A DNA stretch of 64,000 nucleotides, taken from Kribbella qitaiheensis (GTDB lineage: Bacteria > Actinomycetota > Actinomycetes > Propionibacteriales > Kribbellaceae). Both the position numbers and the translations under genes were made by a program. The notes under the pieces were generated by a model. It had not been told where the DNA came from. It ran no database searches and saw only the letters and a list, made by a program, of their open reading frames with translations. The stretch spans positions 7,812,001-7,876,000 of the forward strand of contig NZ_CP043661.1 in NCBI RefSeq assembly GCF_014217565.1, given 5' to 3'. Within the stretch, counting starts at the first letter, position 1; the number at the start of each line of letters is the position of its first letter. Shown piece after piece: positions 38,142 through 47,038 of this stretch.

Positions 38142-38836
38142 CCGAGACGAAGCCGAAGGCGCGCGAGCTGAACAACGTGATCCGCTACACCCTGTGGTCG
38201 GTCTTCAAGGTGGACAAGCCACTCGGTGACGTGGACCGCGACGGGCTGGCTGCTGAGCTGGCGGACCTGGTCGGCAAGCTGGCCGCGGACGACGTGGTGA
38301 TCCGGGGCTGGTACGACGTCGAGGGGTTCCGCGCGGACGCCGACTTCATGGTCTGGTGGCACGCGCCGACGTCGGACGCGCTGCAGAAGGCCTACCACCT
38401 GCTGCGTCGCTCGCGGCTCGGGCGGCACCTGGTGCCGGTCTGGTCGCAGTTCGCGCTGCACCGGCCGGCCGAGTTCAACAAGAGCCACATCCCGGCGTTC
38501 CTGGCCGACGAGGAGCCACAGCCGTACATCTGCGTGTACCCGTTCGTGCGGTCCTACGAGTGGTACCTGCTGCCGGACGAGGAGCGGCGCTTCATGCTGG
38601 CCGAGCACGGCAAGATGGCGCGCACCTACCCCGACGTACGGGCCAACACGGTCGCGTCGTTCGCACTCGGCGACTACGAGTGGATCCTGGCGTTCGAGGC
38701 AGCCGAGCTGCACCGGATGGTCGATCTGATGCGTGACCTGCGGGCGTCGACGGCACGGCGGCATGTGCGCGAGGAGATCCCGTTCTACACGGGTAAGCGA
38801 ACCGAGCTCGGCGAGCTGGTCGCGAACCTCGCGTGA
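38138..38836 (+). CDS. hemQ: coproheme decarboxylase HemQ (ChdC)
   Basis: The 232-residue chlorite-dismutase-family protein has the HemQ motif 'RSYEWYLLPDEERRFMLAEHGKMARTYPDV', with Tyr in the position of the catalytic radical residue and the proximal-type His in 'LAEHG'. It also has 'FALGDYEWILAFEA'. It converts coproheme to haem b with peroxide, the last step of the coproporphyrin-dependent pathway. Translation is coupled to the upstream oxidase (GTGA overlap) and to the downstream VOC gene. Confidence 0.94.
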   Translation: MTETKPKARELNNVIRYTLWSVFKVDKPLGDVDRDGLAAELADLVGKLAADDVVIRGWYDVEGFRADADFMVWWHAPTSDALQKAYHLLRRSRLGRHLVPVWSQFALHRPAEFNKSHIPAFLADEEPQPYICVYPFVRSYEWYLLPDEERRFMLAEHGKMARTYPDVRANTVASFALGDYEWILAFEAAELHRMVDLMRDLRASTARRHVREEIPFYTGKRTELGELVANLA

Positions 38837-39216
38837 CCACGCAGCGCAAGGCCTTCCCGGTCCTGTACGTCGGTGACGTCCGCCGCTCGGCCGAGTTCTA
38901 CGGGCTGCTCGGCTACGTGCCGGTCTACCAGTTCCCGCTGGAAGGCGAGCCGCACTACGTCGGGTTGGAGCGCGGCGATTCCTCACTGGGCATTGCCGAT
39001 TCCAGCTGGCCCGAGGCCCAACTCGGCATCACCGTCGGCACCGCTCCCCGCTTCGAACTGTTCGTGTACGTCGATGAGGTCGACGTAGACGTCGAAACCT
39101 TCCGCGCCGCCGGCTACACAGTCCTCCAGGCCCCAGCCACCATGCCCTGGGGCGAACGCCAGGCCTACGTAGCCGACCCCGACGGCAACCCGGTAGCCCT
39201 CGCCACCCCGATCTGA
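38833..39216 (+). CDS. VOC (glyoxalase/bleomycin-resistance) family protein
   Basis: The 127-residue protein has paired beta-alpha-beta-beta-beta modules: 'FPVLYVGDVRRSAEFYGLLGYVPVYQF', 'FELFVYVDEVDVDVETFRAAGYTVLQAP' and 'WGERQAYVADPDGNPVALA'. A metal-binding Glu/His pattern is not clear, so enzymatic activity is open. GTG 38833 overlaps the hemQ stop, making it the fourth gene of the haem cluster; whether it serves haem metabolism is unknown. Confidence 0.86.
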   Translation: MTTQRKAFPVLYVGDVRRSAEFYGLLGYVPVYQFPLEGEPHYVGLERGDSSLGIADSSWPEAQLGITVGTAPRFELFVYVDEVDVDVETFRAAGYTVLQAPATMPWGERQAYVADPDGNPVALATPI

Positions 39217-39234
39217 CCGGGGCTGTTAAACGAC

Positions 39235-39272
39235 AAGCGGCGCGTCGCCCCTCGTGGGACGGCGCGCCGCTT
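39235..39272. terminator. stem-loop between VOC and msrB
   Basis: AAGCGGCGCG and CGCGCCGCTT pair perfectly over 10 bp around an 18-base loop, between convergent genes. It fits a bidirectional terminator. Confidence 0.65.
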
Positions 39273-39283
39273 CGTGGTACTGG

Positions 39284-39706
39284 CTACTCCGCCGGGGTCA
39301 GCGCGAGGCTGACCGAGTTGATGCAGTAGCGGAGGTCGGTGGGGGTGCCGTAGCCCTCGCCTTCGAAGACGTGGCCGAGGTGGCCGCCGCAGTTGGCGCA
39401 GCGGACCTCGACGCGCTTCATGCCGAGGTCGTGGTCCTCGATGTATTCGACCCGGTCCTCGGCCAGCGGCGCGAAGAACGACGGCCAGCCGCAGTGCGAG
39501 TCGAACTTGGACTCGCTGCGGAACAGCTCCGCGTCACACGCCCGGCACTTGTAGACACCGACCGTCTTGGTGTCGGTGTACTCACCGGTGAAGGGGCGCT
39601 CGGTGCCCGCCTTCCGGAGCACCTGGAACTCCGCCGGCGACAACTCGGCCCGCCACTGGTCGTCGGTCTTCTGTACGGCGTACTGGCGGGTGCTGCTGTC
39701 AGTCAT
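39284..39706 (-). CDS. msrB: peptide-methionine (R)-S-oxide reductase MsrB
   Basis: This 140-residue enzyme reduces methionine-R-sulfoxide. The zinc site is Cys54, Cys57, Cys103 and Cys106 ('YKCRACDAELF', 'RCANCGGHLGHVF'). The catalytic Cys128 is in 'LRYCINSVSL', and 'KFDSHCGWPSFF' is also conserved. ATG 39706 gives the normal family length; the longer frame upstream is not homologous. Confidence 0.95.
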   Translation of the reverse strand: MTDSSTRQYAVQKTDDQWRAELSPAEFQVLRKAGTERPFTGEYTDTKTVGVYKCRACDAELFRSESKFDSHCGWPSFFAPLAEDRVEYIEDHDLGMKRVEVRCANCGGHLGHVFEGEGYGTPTDLRYCINSVSLALTPAE

Positions 39707-39839
39707 GCGTCCTCCTCGGTCGAGGAGCCGGCGGCCCTCGGGCCACCGGCTCCTCTCCATTATCGGCGGCCTGACAAGCAGAACCCCGTCAGGGGACCCC
39801 GCCGTAAGACTCCCGTCATCGCGACGTGAACGGCGTCAC

Positions 39840-42230
39840 TCACCGGTACCAGGACGGTAGCGGGATGACCCGGACCACCTGCGGGTCGTGGTCGCTGATC
39901 TGGTCGGGGAACTCGGCGTTCATGTGCACGATGTCGTACGCCGACGCCGGCTGCAGGTTCTTCGACATCAGGATCTGGTCCAGGATCTGACTGTTCCCCT
40001 CGAACACGTAGCTGTAGCGCTGCGCCAGCGGCAGTGTCTTCGGCAGGCTGATCAGGCCGGTCTTGCCCGCACCGATCAGGATGTCCGCGGTCTCGGAGAA
40101 GTCGAAGTCGTTCAGGTCGCCGAGCACGATCACGTTCGCGCCGATGTCCTTGGCCAGGATCTGGTCGACGAAGCCACGGACCGCCTGCGCCTGCTGGTGC
40201 CGCTTCGGTGCGCTCGACTGGACCGGCGGCTGGAACCGGCCCCAGAGCGGGTTGTCGCCGCCCTTGGAGCTGAAGTGGTTGACCACCACGAACAGAGACT
40301 GGCCGAGCCACGTGAACTCGCCGGCCAGCGGGACGCGGGTCGCGGCCCAGGCCGGGTTCGCCGGGTCGACGCGGCCAGGAGAAGAGCTCAGATGCGGCCG
40401 GCCGAAGCGGTCTGTGGTGATCGTGGTGGCCGTGGTGGAGCCGCCGCCGGCCCGGTCGATGAACTTGACCGGCCGGTCGGTGCGGTACATGAACGCGACC
40501 CGGATGTTGCCGCCCGGCTCGCCACCCTCGGCATTGTTGACCGGATCGATCTCACGCCACGCGTACTTCGGGCCGCCGGCGTTCACGATCGCCGCGGCCA
40601 GGGTGTTCAGGGTGAGGTCAGCGGCAGTGCTGCCTGAGTTCGTAGCGCCGTCATTGTCCTGCACTTCTTCGAGTCCGAGGATGTCTGGTGAGGCGAGGTT
40701 CTTCACCACCGCCTGGGCCAGCCCGTCGAACTTGGCGGGGCCGTCGGACGGGTCCAGGTTCTCCACGTTGAACGTCGCCACCGAGACCTGCAGCACAGAG
40801 GAGGGCGTCGTCTTCTCACGCTGGACCCCGCCGTCGATGACGGTCGGCGTCTGCGTGACGAGGAACTTGAAGTTGCCGAAGCCGTAGTCCAGAACGCCGG
40901 TCACGGTGCCGGCGAGTTTGTCACCGGTCTTGGCGTCCGGGATAGGAGCCAGCACATCGTCGAGCAGGATCCGCTCGGGGTTGCTGTCGGTCTTCTGCAG
41001 CAGGATGCCACCACGTACGGTCCGGACACTCGAACCTGCCGGTACGACGGAGAGCTCACGGAAGGAGCTGGTCGGTCCCGTCACCTCGGGGGAGTCGATG
41101 CCCAGCCACATGCCTTCCATGGACTCCCAGAAGTCCAGGCCGTCGGTGGCCGGCTCGAACGTGCCGGTGGTCTCGACGTCGCCGGTGGAGTCGTCGTCGA
41201 TCACGGTCGACGGGGGAACCCGGCCGCCCGGGCCGACGATGGTGGCCGCCGGAACCGGCGCGGTGCCGGTGACGGTGATCGTCGGGTTGGTGATCTCGGT
41301 CGTGGTCAGGTTCGTGGTGCCGCCGGAGCCGCCGGGGCGGAACTCGGCGACCGTGCCCTTGACCGCGACAGCGTCACCGACGGCGACGGTCGGGGCCGAG
41401 CTGGTGAAGACGAACACGCCTTCGCTGGTGGCCGGGTTGTCGTCGGGCTGCGAGTCCTGGAACCAGAAGCCGTTGGCGCTCTTCGCGGTCACCACGCCGG
41501 TGACGTTGCCGACGAGCTTGCCGGTCAGCGGGGACCGGTGCGCGGCGCCTTGGATGTCGTGGATCTTCGCGTCGATCGGGTCCGGGGCCGGCGGCGTCGT
41601 GGTCAGCGTCTTCGGCGACGGGTTGACGGCCTCGAACTCGGTGGCGTTGTTGTCGGCGTCGACGGTCGGCACCTTGCGGGTCGCCGAAGTGGTGTTCGAG
41701 GTCCCCGGAGCCGGTGCGGTCTCGGCGTCGTTCGCAGCGCCGTAGCCGACGAAGTCGACGACACCGGCGGCGGCGGCGCAGCCCGTAGTACAGGTCAGGC
41801 TCGTCGTGGAGGTGACCAGGGCGACCTTGCCGGAGGCGGCGGACATGTTCACGCTGCCGGTGGCGTCGGGGGCCGGCAGTGGCAAGCCGTTGGCTCCGCC
41901 GGACGCGCCCTGGGCGAGGTAGGCGCCGCCGGGAGCGATCGTCCCGGTCAGGTTGATCTTGTTGGTCCACGAGACGCCCGCGGACGAGGCGTACTGGAGC
42001 GACCAGCCGGTCACGTCGACCGGGGAGCTGCTGTTGTTGGTCAGCTCGATGAAGTCGTTCGTGTACGGCGCGCCGGAGTTACCGCCGCCGCCGTACACCT
42101 CGGTGATGACCACGGTGGACGAGGCGGCGAGTGCAGGCGTGGCCGCGATCGCGGCGACTCCTGACACGACGAGGCTTGAGGTGATCACCAGGGCGCCCAG
42201 GCGGCGCCGTGATCGATTGTGGGCAGACAT
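39840..42230 (-). CDS. secreted ExeM/NucH-family endonuclease with lamin-tail domain
   Basis: ATG 42230 begins a signal peptide ('RRRLGALVITSSLVVSGVAAIAATPALA'). Residues about 37-180 form a lamin-tail domain ('VVITEVYGGGGNSGAPYTNDFIELTNNSS'). The middle has an OB-like region as in NucH, and about residues 480-790 form an endonuclease/exonuclease/phosphatase domain ('VATFNVENLDPSD', 'DILGLEEVQDNDG', 'VVNHFSSKGGD', 'VIVLGDLNDFDFSE', 'SDHDPQVV'). The family degrades extracellular DNA for nutrient use or biofilm control. The protein is about 796 residues, normal for the family. Confidence 0.9.
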   Translation of the reverse strand: MSAHNRSRRRLGALVITSSLVVSGVAAIAATPALAASSTVVITEVYGGGGNSGAPYTNDFIELTNNSSSPVDVTGWSLQYASSAGVSWTNKINLTGTIAPGGAYLAQGASGGANGLPLPAPDATGSVNMSAASGKVALVTSTTSLTCTTGCAAAAGVVDFVGYGAANDAETAPAPGTSNTTSATRKVPTVDADNNATEFEAVNPSPKTLTTTPPAPDPIDAKIHDIQGAAHRSPLTGKLVGNVTGVVTAKSANGFWFQDSQPDDNPATSEGVFVFTSSAPTVAVGDAVAVKGTVAEFRPGGSGGTTNLTTTEITNPTITVTGTAPVPAATIVGPGGRVPPSTVIDDDSTGDVETTGTFEPATDGLDFWESMEGMWLGIDSPEVTGPTSSFRELSVVPAGSSVRTVRGGILLQKTDSNPERILLDDVLAPIPDAKTGDKLAGTVTGVLDYGFGNFKFLVTQTPTVIDGGVQREKTTPSSVLQVSVATFNVENLDPSDGPAKFDGLAQAVVKNLASPDILGLEEVQDNDGATNSGSTAADLTLNTLAAAIVNAGGPKYAWREIDPVNNAEGGEPGGNIRVAFMYRTDRPVKFIDRAGGGSTTATTITTDRFGRPHLSSSPGRVDPANPAWAATRVPLAGEFTWLGQSLFVVVNHFSSKGGDNPLWGRFQPPVQSSAPKRHQQAQAVRGFVDQILAKDIGANVIVLGDLNDFDFSETADILIGAGKTGLISLPKTLPLAQRYSYVFEGNSQILDQILMSKNLQPASAYDIVHMNAEFPDQISDHDPQVVRVIPLPSWYR

Positions 42231-42478
42231 GTGCCGGATTCTCACACCGCTACCAGACCCCGCCAAGAGCCAACAGGTGAACAGCAGGAACTAGCCGACA
42301 AGGCAGGGGTGATCATTCGAAGCGAGGACGCGAAAGGCCCTCCGGCAATGTCCAGAAAAGCACCCGATCCCGCACAGCGTCGCCTTCCAGGGTGGGTTCG
42401 TCGGTGGGCGGAATCTTTTGTGGCGTATGCGCGGACCTGTTTCCAGCCAAGCCCTACCCAGCCCCCTTCGGCCCCGAC

Positions 42479-42537
42479 CGGCCTCGCCTGCCTCGCCTGC
42501 CTCGCCGGCCTCGCCTGCCTCGCCTGCCTCGCCGAGG
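42479..42537 (+). repeat. 9-bp tandem repeat CCTCGCCTG
   Basis: Six or seven 9-bp units of CCTCGCCTG with small variants (CCTCGCCGG) stand head to tail. Unit length and style match the GCTCGCACG array at 24,525, although the sequences differ. Confidence 0.7.
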
Positions 42538-42958
42538 CAACTCCCGGCCGACTCGCGGGTGGACCGATCACCCAGCGAGGCAGTGGTCGGCAACCGTCCG
42601 TTCTGCAACCAACCGGTCATCCCCGTCCACGCCTGATCCGGACCGGTCTCGCCCGGATCGGCCTTGGACCGGTGCCTTGATCCGATCCGGCTCGGGACCA
42701 CTGCCTGGCTGGAGATACCGGCTCCCGGCCACCTGCTCCCGGAGTCGGTGGCGCCCTCATCGGCCGGTCGTCAGGCGCTACCGGGCGAACACCCTTAACC
42801 CGTTCGACGGAAGTGGGTCCGTGTTTGCCGCTGCCGACCTGCTCCAGGCGACCTGCTCCCGCCGACCTGCTCCAGCCGATCCGGCGGATCAAAGGGGCGA
42901 ATGACCTCGAGGGCATAGGGAACCTCGGACACCTTGTCGGGTCCTCGGACAAGGTATG

Positions 42959-43074
42959 TGGTGTCCGAGGACCCCGAGGTGGTGTCCGGGGACCCCGTGT
43001 GGTGTCCGGGGACCCCGTGTGGTGTCCGAGGACCCGAGGTGGTGTCCGGGGACCCGGGTGGTGTCCGGGGATGC
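42959..43074 (+). repeat. imperfect 19-20 bp tandem repeat (GTGGTGTCCGGGGACCCC...)
   Basis: Six units share GTGGTGTCCGRGGACCC followed by a variable CGTGT, CGAG or GGG end. Each unit contains the near-palindrome GTCCGGGGAC, so single-stranded copies could fold. No spacers of constant length are present, so it is not a CRISPR array. Confidence 0.7.
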
Positions 43075-43185
43075 CGGGCATGTGCGCTGATGGAAGCGGG
43101 AACTTTCGCCGGGTCCTGTCCGCCCCAGTGGGACATGACCCGGCGGAGTCAAACGATCAGTTCAAACACCAGTAGAGCAGGTGCG

Positions 43186-44781
43186 TCAGTTGACGCTCAC
43201 CGCGGACCAGGCGGCGGCTACGGCAGCGCGCTCCGGGCTGTTGGCGCCGTACAGGTCGGTGGCCGCGCTCAGCGTGCCGGTCCGGGCCTGTGCGTAGGTG
43301 GTGCCGGTGGTGAAGTACGTCGTCAGCGCGCGGTACCAGATCTTGCCGACCTTGTCGTGACCGATGCCGCCCACGGTCGAGCCGTTGCAGGTGGGCGAGT
43401 CGTGCGGCAGGTTGCCGATGACCTTGGCGCCGCTGCCCTCGGACGCGAGGTAGACGAAGTGGTTGGCGATACCGGACGAGTAGTGCACGTCCAGGTTGCC
43501 GACACCCGAGGAGTAGCAGTCCGGCGAGTTGCCGTCCTTGCTCGGCTTGTCCATGAACCGAAGGGCCGGCCGGTCTTTCATGATCTCTTCGCCGATGTAG
43601 TAGTCGCCCGGGTCGTTGCCGTTGCTGGAGTAGAACTCGACCATCGTGCCGAAGATGTCGCTGGTGGCCTCGTTCAGGCCGCCGGACTCACCGGAGTAGG
43701 TCAGGTTCGCGGTCGCCGAGGTGACGCCGTGGGACATCTCGTGACCGGCCACGTCGATCGAGACGAGCGGTCCGGCGACGACGTTGTCGCCGTCGCCGTA
43801 CGTCATCTTCTTGCCGTCCCAGAAGGCGTTCACGTAGTTCGTGCCGTAGTGGACCCGGCTCGGAACACCCTTGCCGTCGTTGAAGATGCCGTTCCGGCCG
43901 TGAATGTTCTTGTAGTAGTCGAACGTCGTCGCGGCGCCGTAGTGCGCGTCGACGGCGGCGGAGGCGCGGTCGGAGTTCAGCCCGGTGCCCCAGTGGTTGT
44001 CGGCGTCGGTGAACTTGACCGCGACCGGGCAACCGAAACCGAACAGCTGGCACAGGATCGAGTCGGTCTTGTTCTGGGCGTCCTGGGTGACCCCGCCACC
44101 GCGGACCCCGTCCGTGAGGGTGAAGCCGCCTGTCGCCGCAGTGGTGTCGATCGGCACCGTGCCGGAGTACAGGCTCTTGCCGTCGCCGGTCACCGTCTCG
44201 ATGTGCTGCTCACTGATCAGCTTCGCGCCGGTCAGGGCATCGATCGTGGTGGTGATGTTGCTCGGTGTCCCGTCGGCCTGGGTGCCGACCGTGGTGACCT
44301 GGTAGGCGAGTCGCGGCGCGCCCTTGCGGGCCTCGATCACCAGGCTGGGCTTGCCCTCGGTCTGGTAACCCTTACCGAGCGCCTTGCCGGTCGCCGAGGC
44401 GACGCTGATCTTCGGCGTCCGGTCGACGTTCGCGGACTTGGCCAGGGTCAGGCTCGCACCCTTCCAGGCGCCGTCCTTGGCCTGGTGCACCACGACATCG
44501 CCGCCGAGTACCGGCAGCCCACCGATGCTGCGATCCATCCGGACGTGGGTGGAGCCGTCGGCGTCGACGATGACATCCCGTACTGCGAACGCGTCGGCTC
44601 CGGTGGCGCGGAGGGTCCCCAGGTTCTGGGTGATGGCGGCCTTGGCCCGGGCGACCGCTGTGGCGGGGGTCGGACCCGGGTCGGCCTTGGGCGCTCCGGA
44701 CGCCGTACTGGCTCCGGTCAGCCCCAGGGCGGTTGCTGTGGCCACTGCGGTAGCAGCGGCGAGCAGGGCGGATCTGTTCAT
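43186..44781 (-). CDS. M4-family (thermolysin-like) secreted metalloprotease
   Basis: The 531-residue precursor has a signal peptide ('LLAAATAVATATALGLTGASTASGA') and FTP/PepSY-type propeptide. The catalytic domain has the zinc motif 'DVAGHEMSHGVTSATANLTYSGESGGLNEATSDIFG' (HExxH plus the downstream Glu). The C-terminal alpha domain has the proton-donor region 'DVHYSSGIANHFVYLASEG'. The mature protein degrades extracellular proteins. No extra C-terminal P-domain is seen. It is divergent from the LigD-type gene. Confidence 0.95.
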   Translation of the reverse strand: MNRSALLAAATAVATATALGLTGASTASGAPKADPGPTPATAVARAKAAITQNLGTLRATGADAFAVRDVIVDADGSTHVRMDRSIGGLPVLGGDVVVHQAKDGAWKGASLTLAKSANVDRTPKISVASATGKALGKGYQTEGKPSLVIEARKGAPRLAYQVTTVGTQADGTPSNITTTIDALTGAKLISEQHIETVTGDGKSLYSGTVPIDTTAATGGFTLTDGVRGGGVTQDAQNKTDSILCQLFGFGCPVAVKFTDADNHWGTGLNSDRASAAVDAHYGAATTFDYYKNIHGRNGIFNDGKGVPSRVHYGTNYVNAFWDGKKMTYGDGDNVVAGPLVSIDVAGHEMSHGVTSATANLTYSGESGGLNEATSDIFGTMVEFYSSNGNDPGDYYIGEEIMKDRPALRFMDKPSKDGNSPDCYSSGVGNLDVHYSSGIANHFVYLASEGSGAKVIGNLPHDSPTCNGSTVGGIGHDKVGKIWYRALTTYFTTGTTYAQARTGTLSAATDLYGANSPERAAVAAAWSAVSVN

Positions 44782-44942
44782 CCTCGTGCTCCTTCAAGAG
44801 TGTCCCGGGGGCCTCACGCCCCAGGAACGAGGTGCAGGAACGTTACCGCTCAGTCACCTAGGGTGGCCAGAGCTTGAGAAAAGTTCTCTTTTCCGCAGGC
44901 TGATGACGAATTTGGTCCGAGCGGCCCGGTAACGTCGCCGTC

Positions 44943-46043
44943 ATGGCGGCGACGAAGGCAATCGAGCTGGAGGTCGCGGGGCGGACGGTCCGGGTCAGTA
45001 ACCCGGACAAGCCGTACTTCGCGGACCAGGGTCTGACCAAGTTGGACATCGTGAACTACTTCATCGCGGTCGGCGACGGCATCCTGGGCGCGCTCAGGGA
45101 CCGGCCGACCACACTCGAGCGCTGGCCGGGAGGCTGGTTCGAGGGCGCGAAGCTGTCCACCCGGATGGACAACAAGGGCGACGCGTTCTACCAGAAGCGG
45201 GTCGCCAAGGGCGCTCCCGACTGGGTCGAGACGGCCACCATCAAGTTCCCGAGCGGCCGGCCTGCGGACGAGGTCTGCCCGACCGAGCTGGCCGTCGTCG
45301 CCTGGGCGGCGAATCTCGGCACGCTGACCTTCCACCCCTGGCCGGTCCGCCGGCCCGAGCTGGACTCGCCCGACCAGCTCCGGATCGACCTGGACCCGCA
45401 GCCGGGGACCGATTTCAAGAGTGCGGCCGCAGTAGCTCCGGTACTCCGTGAGCTGCTGGCTGAGCACGGCCTGGAAGGGTTCCCGAAGACTTCCGGCGGG
45501 CGTGGTCTGCACGTCTACGTGCCGATCGAGCCGCGCTGGACCTTCGTCGAGGCCAGGCGCGCGGTGATAGCGCTCGGGCGGGAGCTGTCGCGCCGACTTC
45601 CGGACCAGGTCACCGTCAACTGGTGGAAAGAGGAGCGCGGCGAACGCGTCTTCATCGACTACAACCAGATGGCCCGCGACCGGACGATCGCTTCGGCGTA
45701 CTCCGTGCGCGCGAACGCGCGCGCTCGGGTCTCGGCCCCGCTGCGCTGGGAAGAGGTCGATCAGGTCGTCCCGGACGACTTCGACGTCCTCACCATGCCG
45801 GCCCGCTTCGCCGCGGTCGGCGATCTCCACGCGGCGGTCGGCGAGAAGGCGTTCTCCCTGGAATCACTCCTGGAGCTCTCCGCCAAACGTGAACGCGACC
45901 ACGGCGAAGGCGAGATGCCCTACCCGCCGGACTACCCGAAGATGCCCGGCGAACCGCCACGGGTCCAGCCCTCCAAGAAGGTCGAGGGCCACTGGGACGA
46001 GAGCGGAAACCGGATCGAGAAGGCCCAGCCGGAGGCTGACTAG
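44943..46043 (+). CDS. stand-alone LigD-type polymerase/primase domain protein
   Basis: The 366-residue protein is a single archaeo-eukaryotic primase-like polymerase domain as in LigD. It has 'VRVSNPDKPYF', the catalytic 'LRIDLDPQPGTDF' (two Asp), 'KTSGGRGLHVYVPI' (His), 'VFIDYNQMARDRTIASAYSVRA' and 'DDFDVLTMPARF'. No ligase or phosphoesterase domain is attached. Such polymerases fill gaps with ribonucleotides during Ku-dependent end joining. No ku gene is visible in the window. A charged proline-rich tail of about 50 residues follows. Confidence 0.9.
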   Translation: MAATKAIELEVAGRTVRVSNPDKPYFADQGLTKLDIVNYFIAVGDGILGALRDRPTTLERWPGGWFEGAKLSTRMDNKGDAFYQKRVAKGAPDWVETATIKFPSGRPADEVCPTELAVVAWAANLGTLTFHPWPVRRPELDSPDQLRIDLDPQPGTDFKSAAAVAPVLRELLAEHGLEGFPKTSGGRGLHVYVPIEPRWTFVEARRAVIALGRELSRRLPDQVTVNWWKEERGERVFIDYNQMARDRTIASAYSVRANARARVSAPLRWEEVDQVVPDDFDVLTMPARFAAVGDLHAAVGEKAFSLESLLELSAKRERDHGEGEMPYPPDYPKMPGEPPRVQPSKKVEGHWDESGNRIEKAQPEAD

Positions 46044-46804
46044 AGGGTGCGGAGGGCGCCGCCGTCGATCGGGATCATCGCGCCGGTGAGGTAGGAGGCG
46101 ACGGGGGACAGGACGAAGGCGGCGACGCGGCCGAATTCGTCCGGAGTGCCGTAGCGGCGGAGTGGGATCGTCTTCTCCGCGGCGCGACGGGCCGCTTCGG
46201 GATCGCCGCCTTTGCCGTCCAGCTCTTTCAGCCGGTCGGTCGCGATCCGGCCGGGGAGCAGGCCGTTCACCCGGACGCCGTTCGGGCCGAGCTCGTCGGC
46301 GAGCGTCTTGGCCACCATCGCGAGACCGGGGCGCAGGCCGTTGGAGATCGCGAGTCCGGAGATCGGCGACTTCACCGACGACGAGAGCACGAACGCGATC
46401 GACGTACCGTCGGTGCCGGCCCGGGCCACCGAGCGGGCGATCCGCAGTCCACCCAGGAACACGCTGTCGAAGGCTGCTCGCCAGTCGGCCTCGTCCGTGT
46501 CCAGCGCGGTGCCGGGACGCGGCCCGCCGACGCTGATCAGCGCGCCGTGCAGCTTGCCCCACTTGGCGATCGCGGTCGCGGCCAGCCGCTCGGCGCTCTC
46601 CGGATCGGCGTTGTCCACCGGGATGCCGACCACCTGGTCGCCGAGTTCGGCCGCCGCGCGGGCGATCGACTCCGCGTTCCGGCTGGAGATCACCAGCCGG
46701 GCGCCTTCGGCCGCGAGGGCCTTCGCGGTGGCGAAGCCGAGCCCACCGCTGGCGCCGGTGATGATGTAGGTGCGATCACGCAGTCCGAGGTCCACGAACA
46801 CCAT
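46040..46804 (-). CDS. SDR-family oxidoreductase lacking the canonical YxxxK
   Basis: The 254-residue Rossmann protein has the NAD(P) motif 'YIITGASGGLGFATAKALAAEGARLVISSRN' and the SDR end 'VRVNGLLPGRIATDRL...GAMIPIDGG'. Where Tyr-x-x-x-Lys is expected it reads 'GLAISNGLRPGL', so both Tyr and Lys are replaced. The catalytic Ser region ('VLSSSVKSP') is kept. A subset of SDRs has this divergence; activity is uncertain. ATG 46804 is preferred to the GTG five codons upstream. Its end overlaps the convergent polymerase gene by 4 bp. Confidence 0.85.
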   Translation of the reverse strand: MVFVDLGLRDRTYIITGASGGLGFATAKALAAEGARLVISSRNAESIARAAAELGDQVVGIPVDNADPESAERLAATAIAKWGKLHGALISVGGPRPGTALDTDEADWRAAFDSVFLGGLRIARSVARAGTDGTSIAFVLSSSVKSPISGLAISNGLRPGLAMVAKTLADELGPNGVRVNGLLPGRIATDRLKELDGKGGDPEAARRAAEKTIPLRRYGTPDEFGRVAAFVLSPVASYLTGAMIPIDGGALRTL

Positions 46805-47038
46805 CCTGCCGTACCGCACCAGGCCCCGCCTGCCGCGCGCGCCACCGAAGCTGGCATCGATCTCATTCGGCGGACAGTCGTCTCACAAACGCGGATGTGG
46901 AGCAGTCTGCGGAGTTGGCGCGGTCGCTGGGATCACCCGACACGCCGATGCGTTGTGGCCGACAGCAAGCAGGCCGTACGACGAGCGGGACGTCGTTGCG
47001 GAGGGCAACCGCGGACAGGAGCCGCGATCCCCAGGAGG

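Larger units (their letters stand above)
42231..43185. other. 0.95-kb repeat-rich intergenic region
   Basis: No credible gene lies here. ORFs crossing it are low-complexity shadows, mostly continuing antisense into the M4 protease. The region holds a 9-bp CCTCGCCTG-type repeat (about 42,479-42,537), many CTGCTCC/GACCTGCTCC words near 42,830-42,880, and an imperfect 19-20 bp repeat array (about 42,959-43,074). It separates the nuclease and protease genes. Confidence 0.6.

Noticed and set aside
42959..43074. Possible CRISPR array
   Set aside because: Repeats are imperfect and directly adjoining, with no spacers.
42934..44877. Plus-strand ORF of 647 codons
   Set aside because: It begins in the tandem repeats and runs antisense to the M4 protease; no motif is seen.
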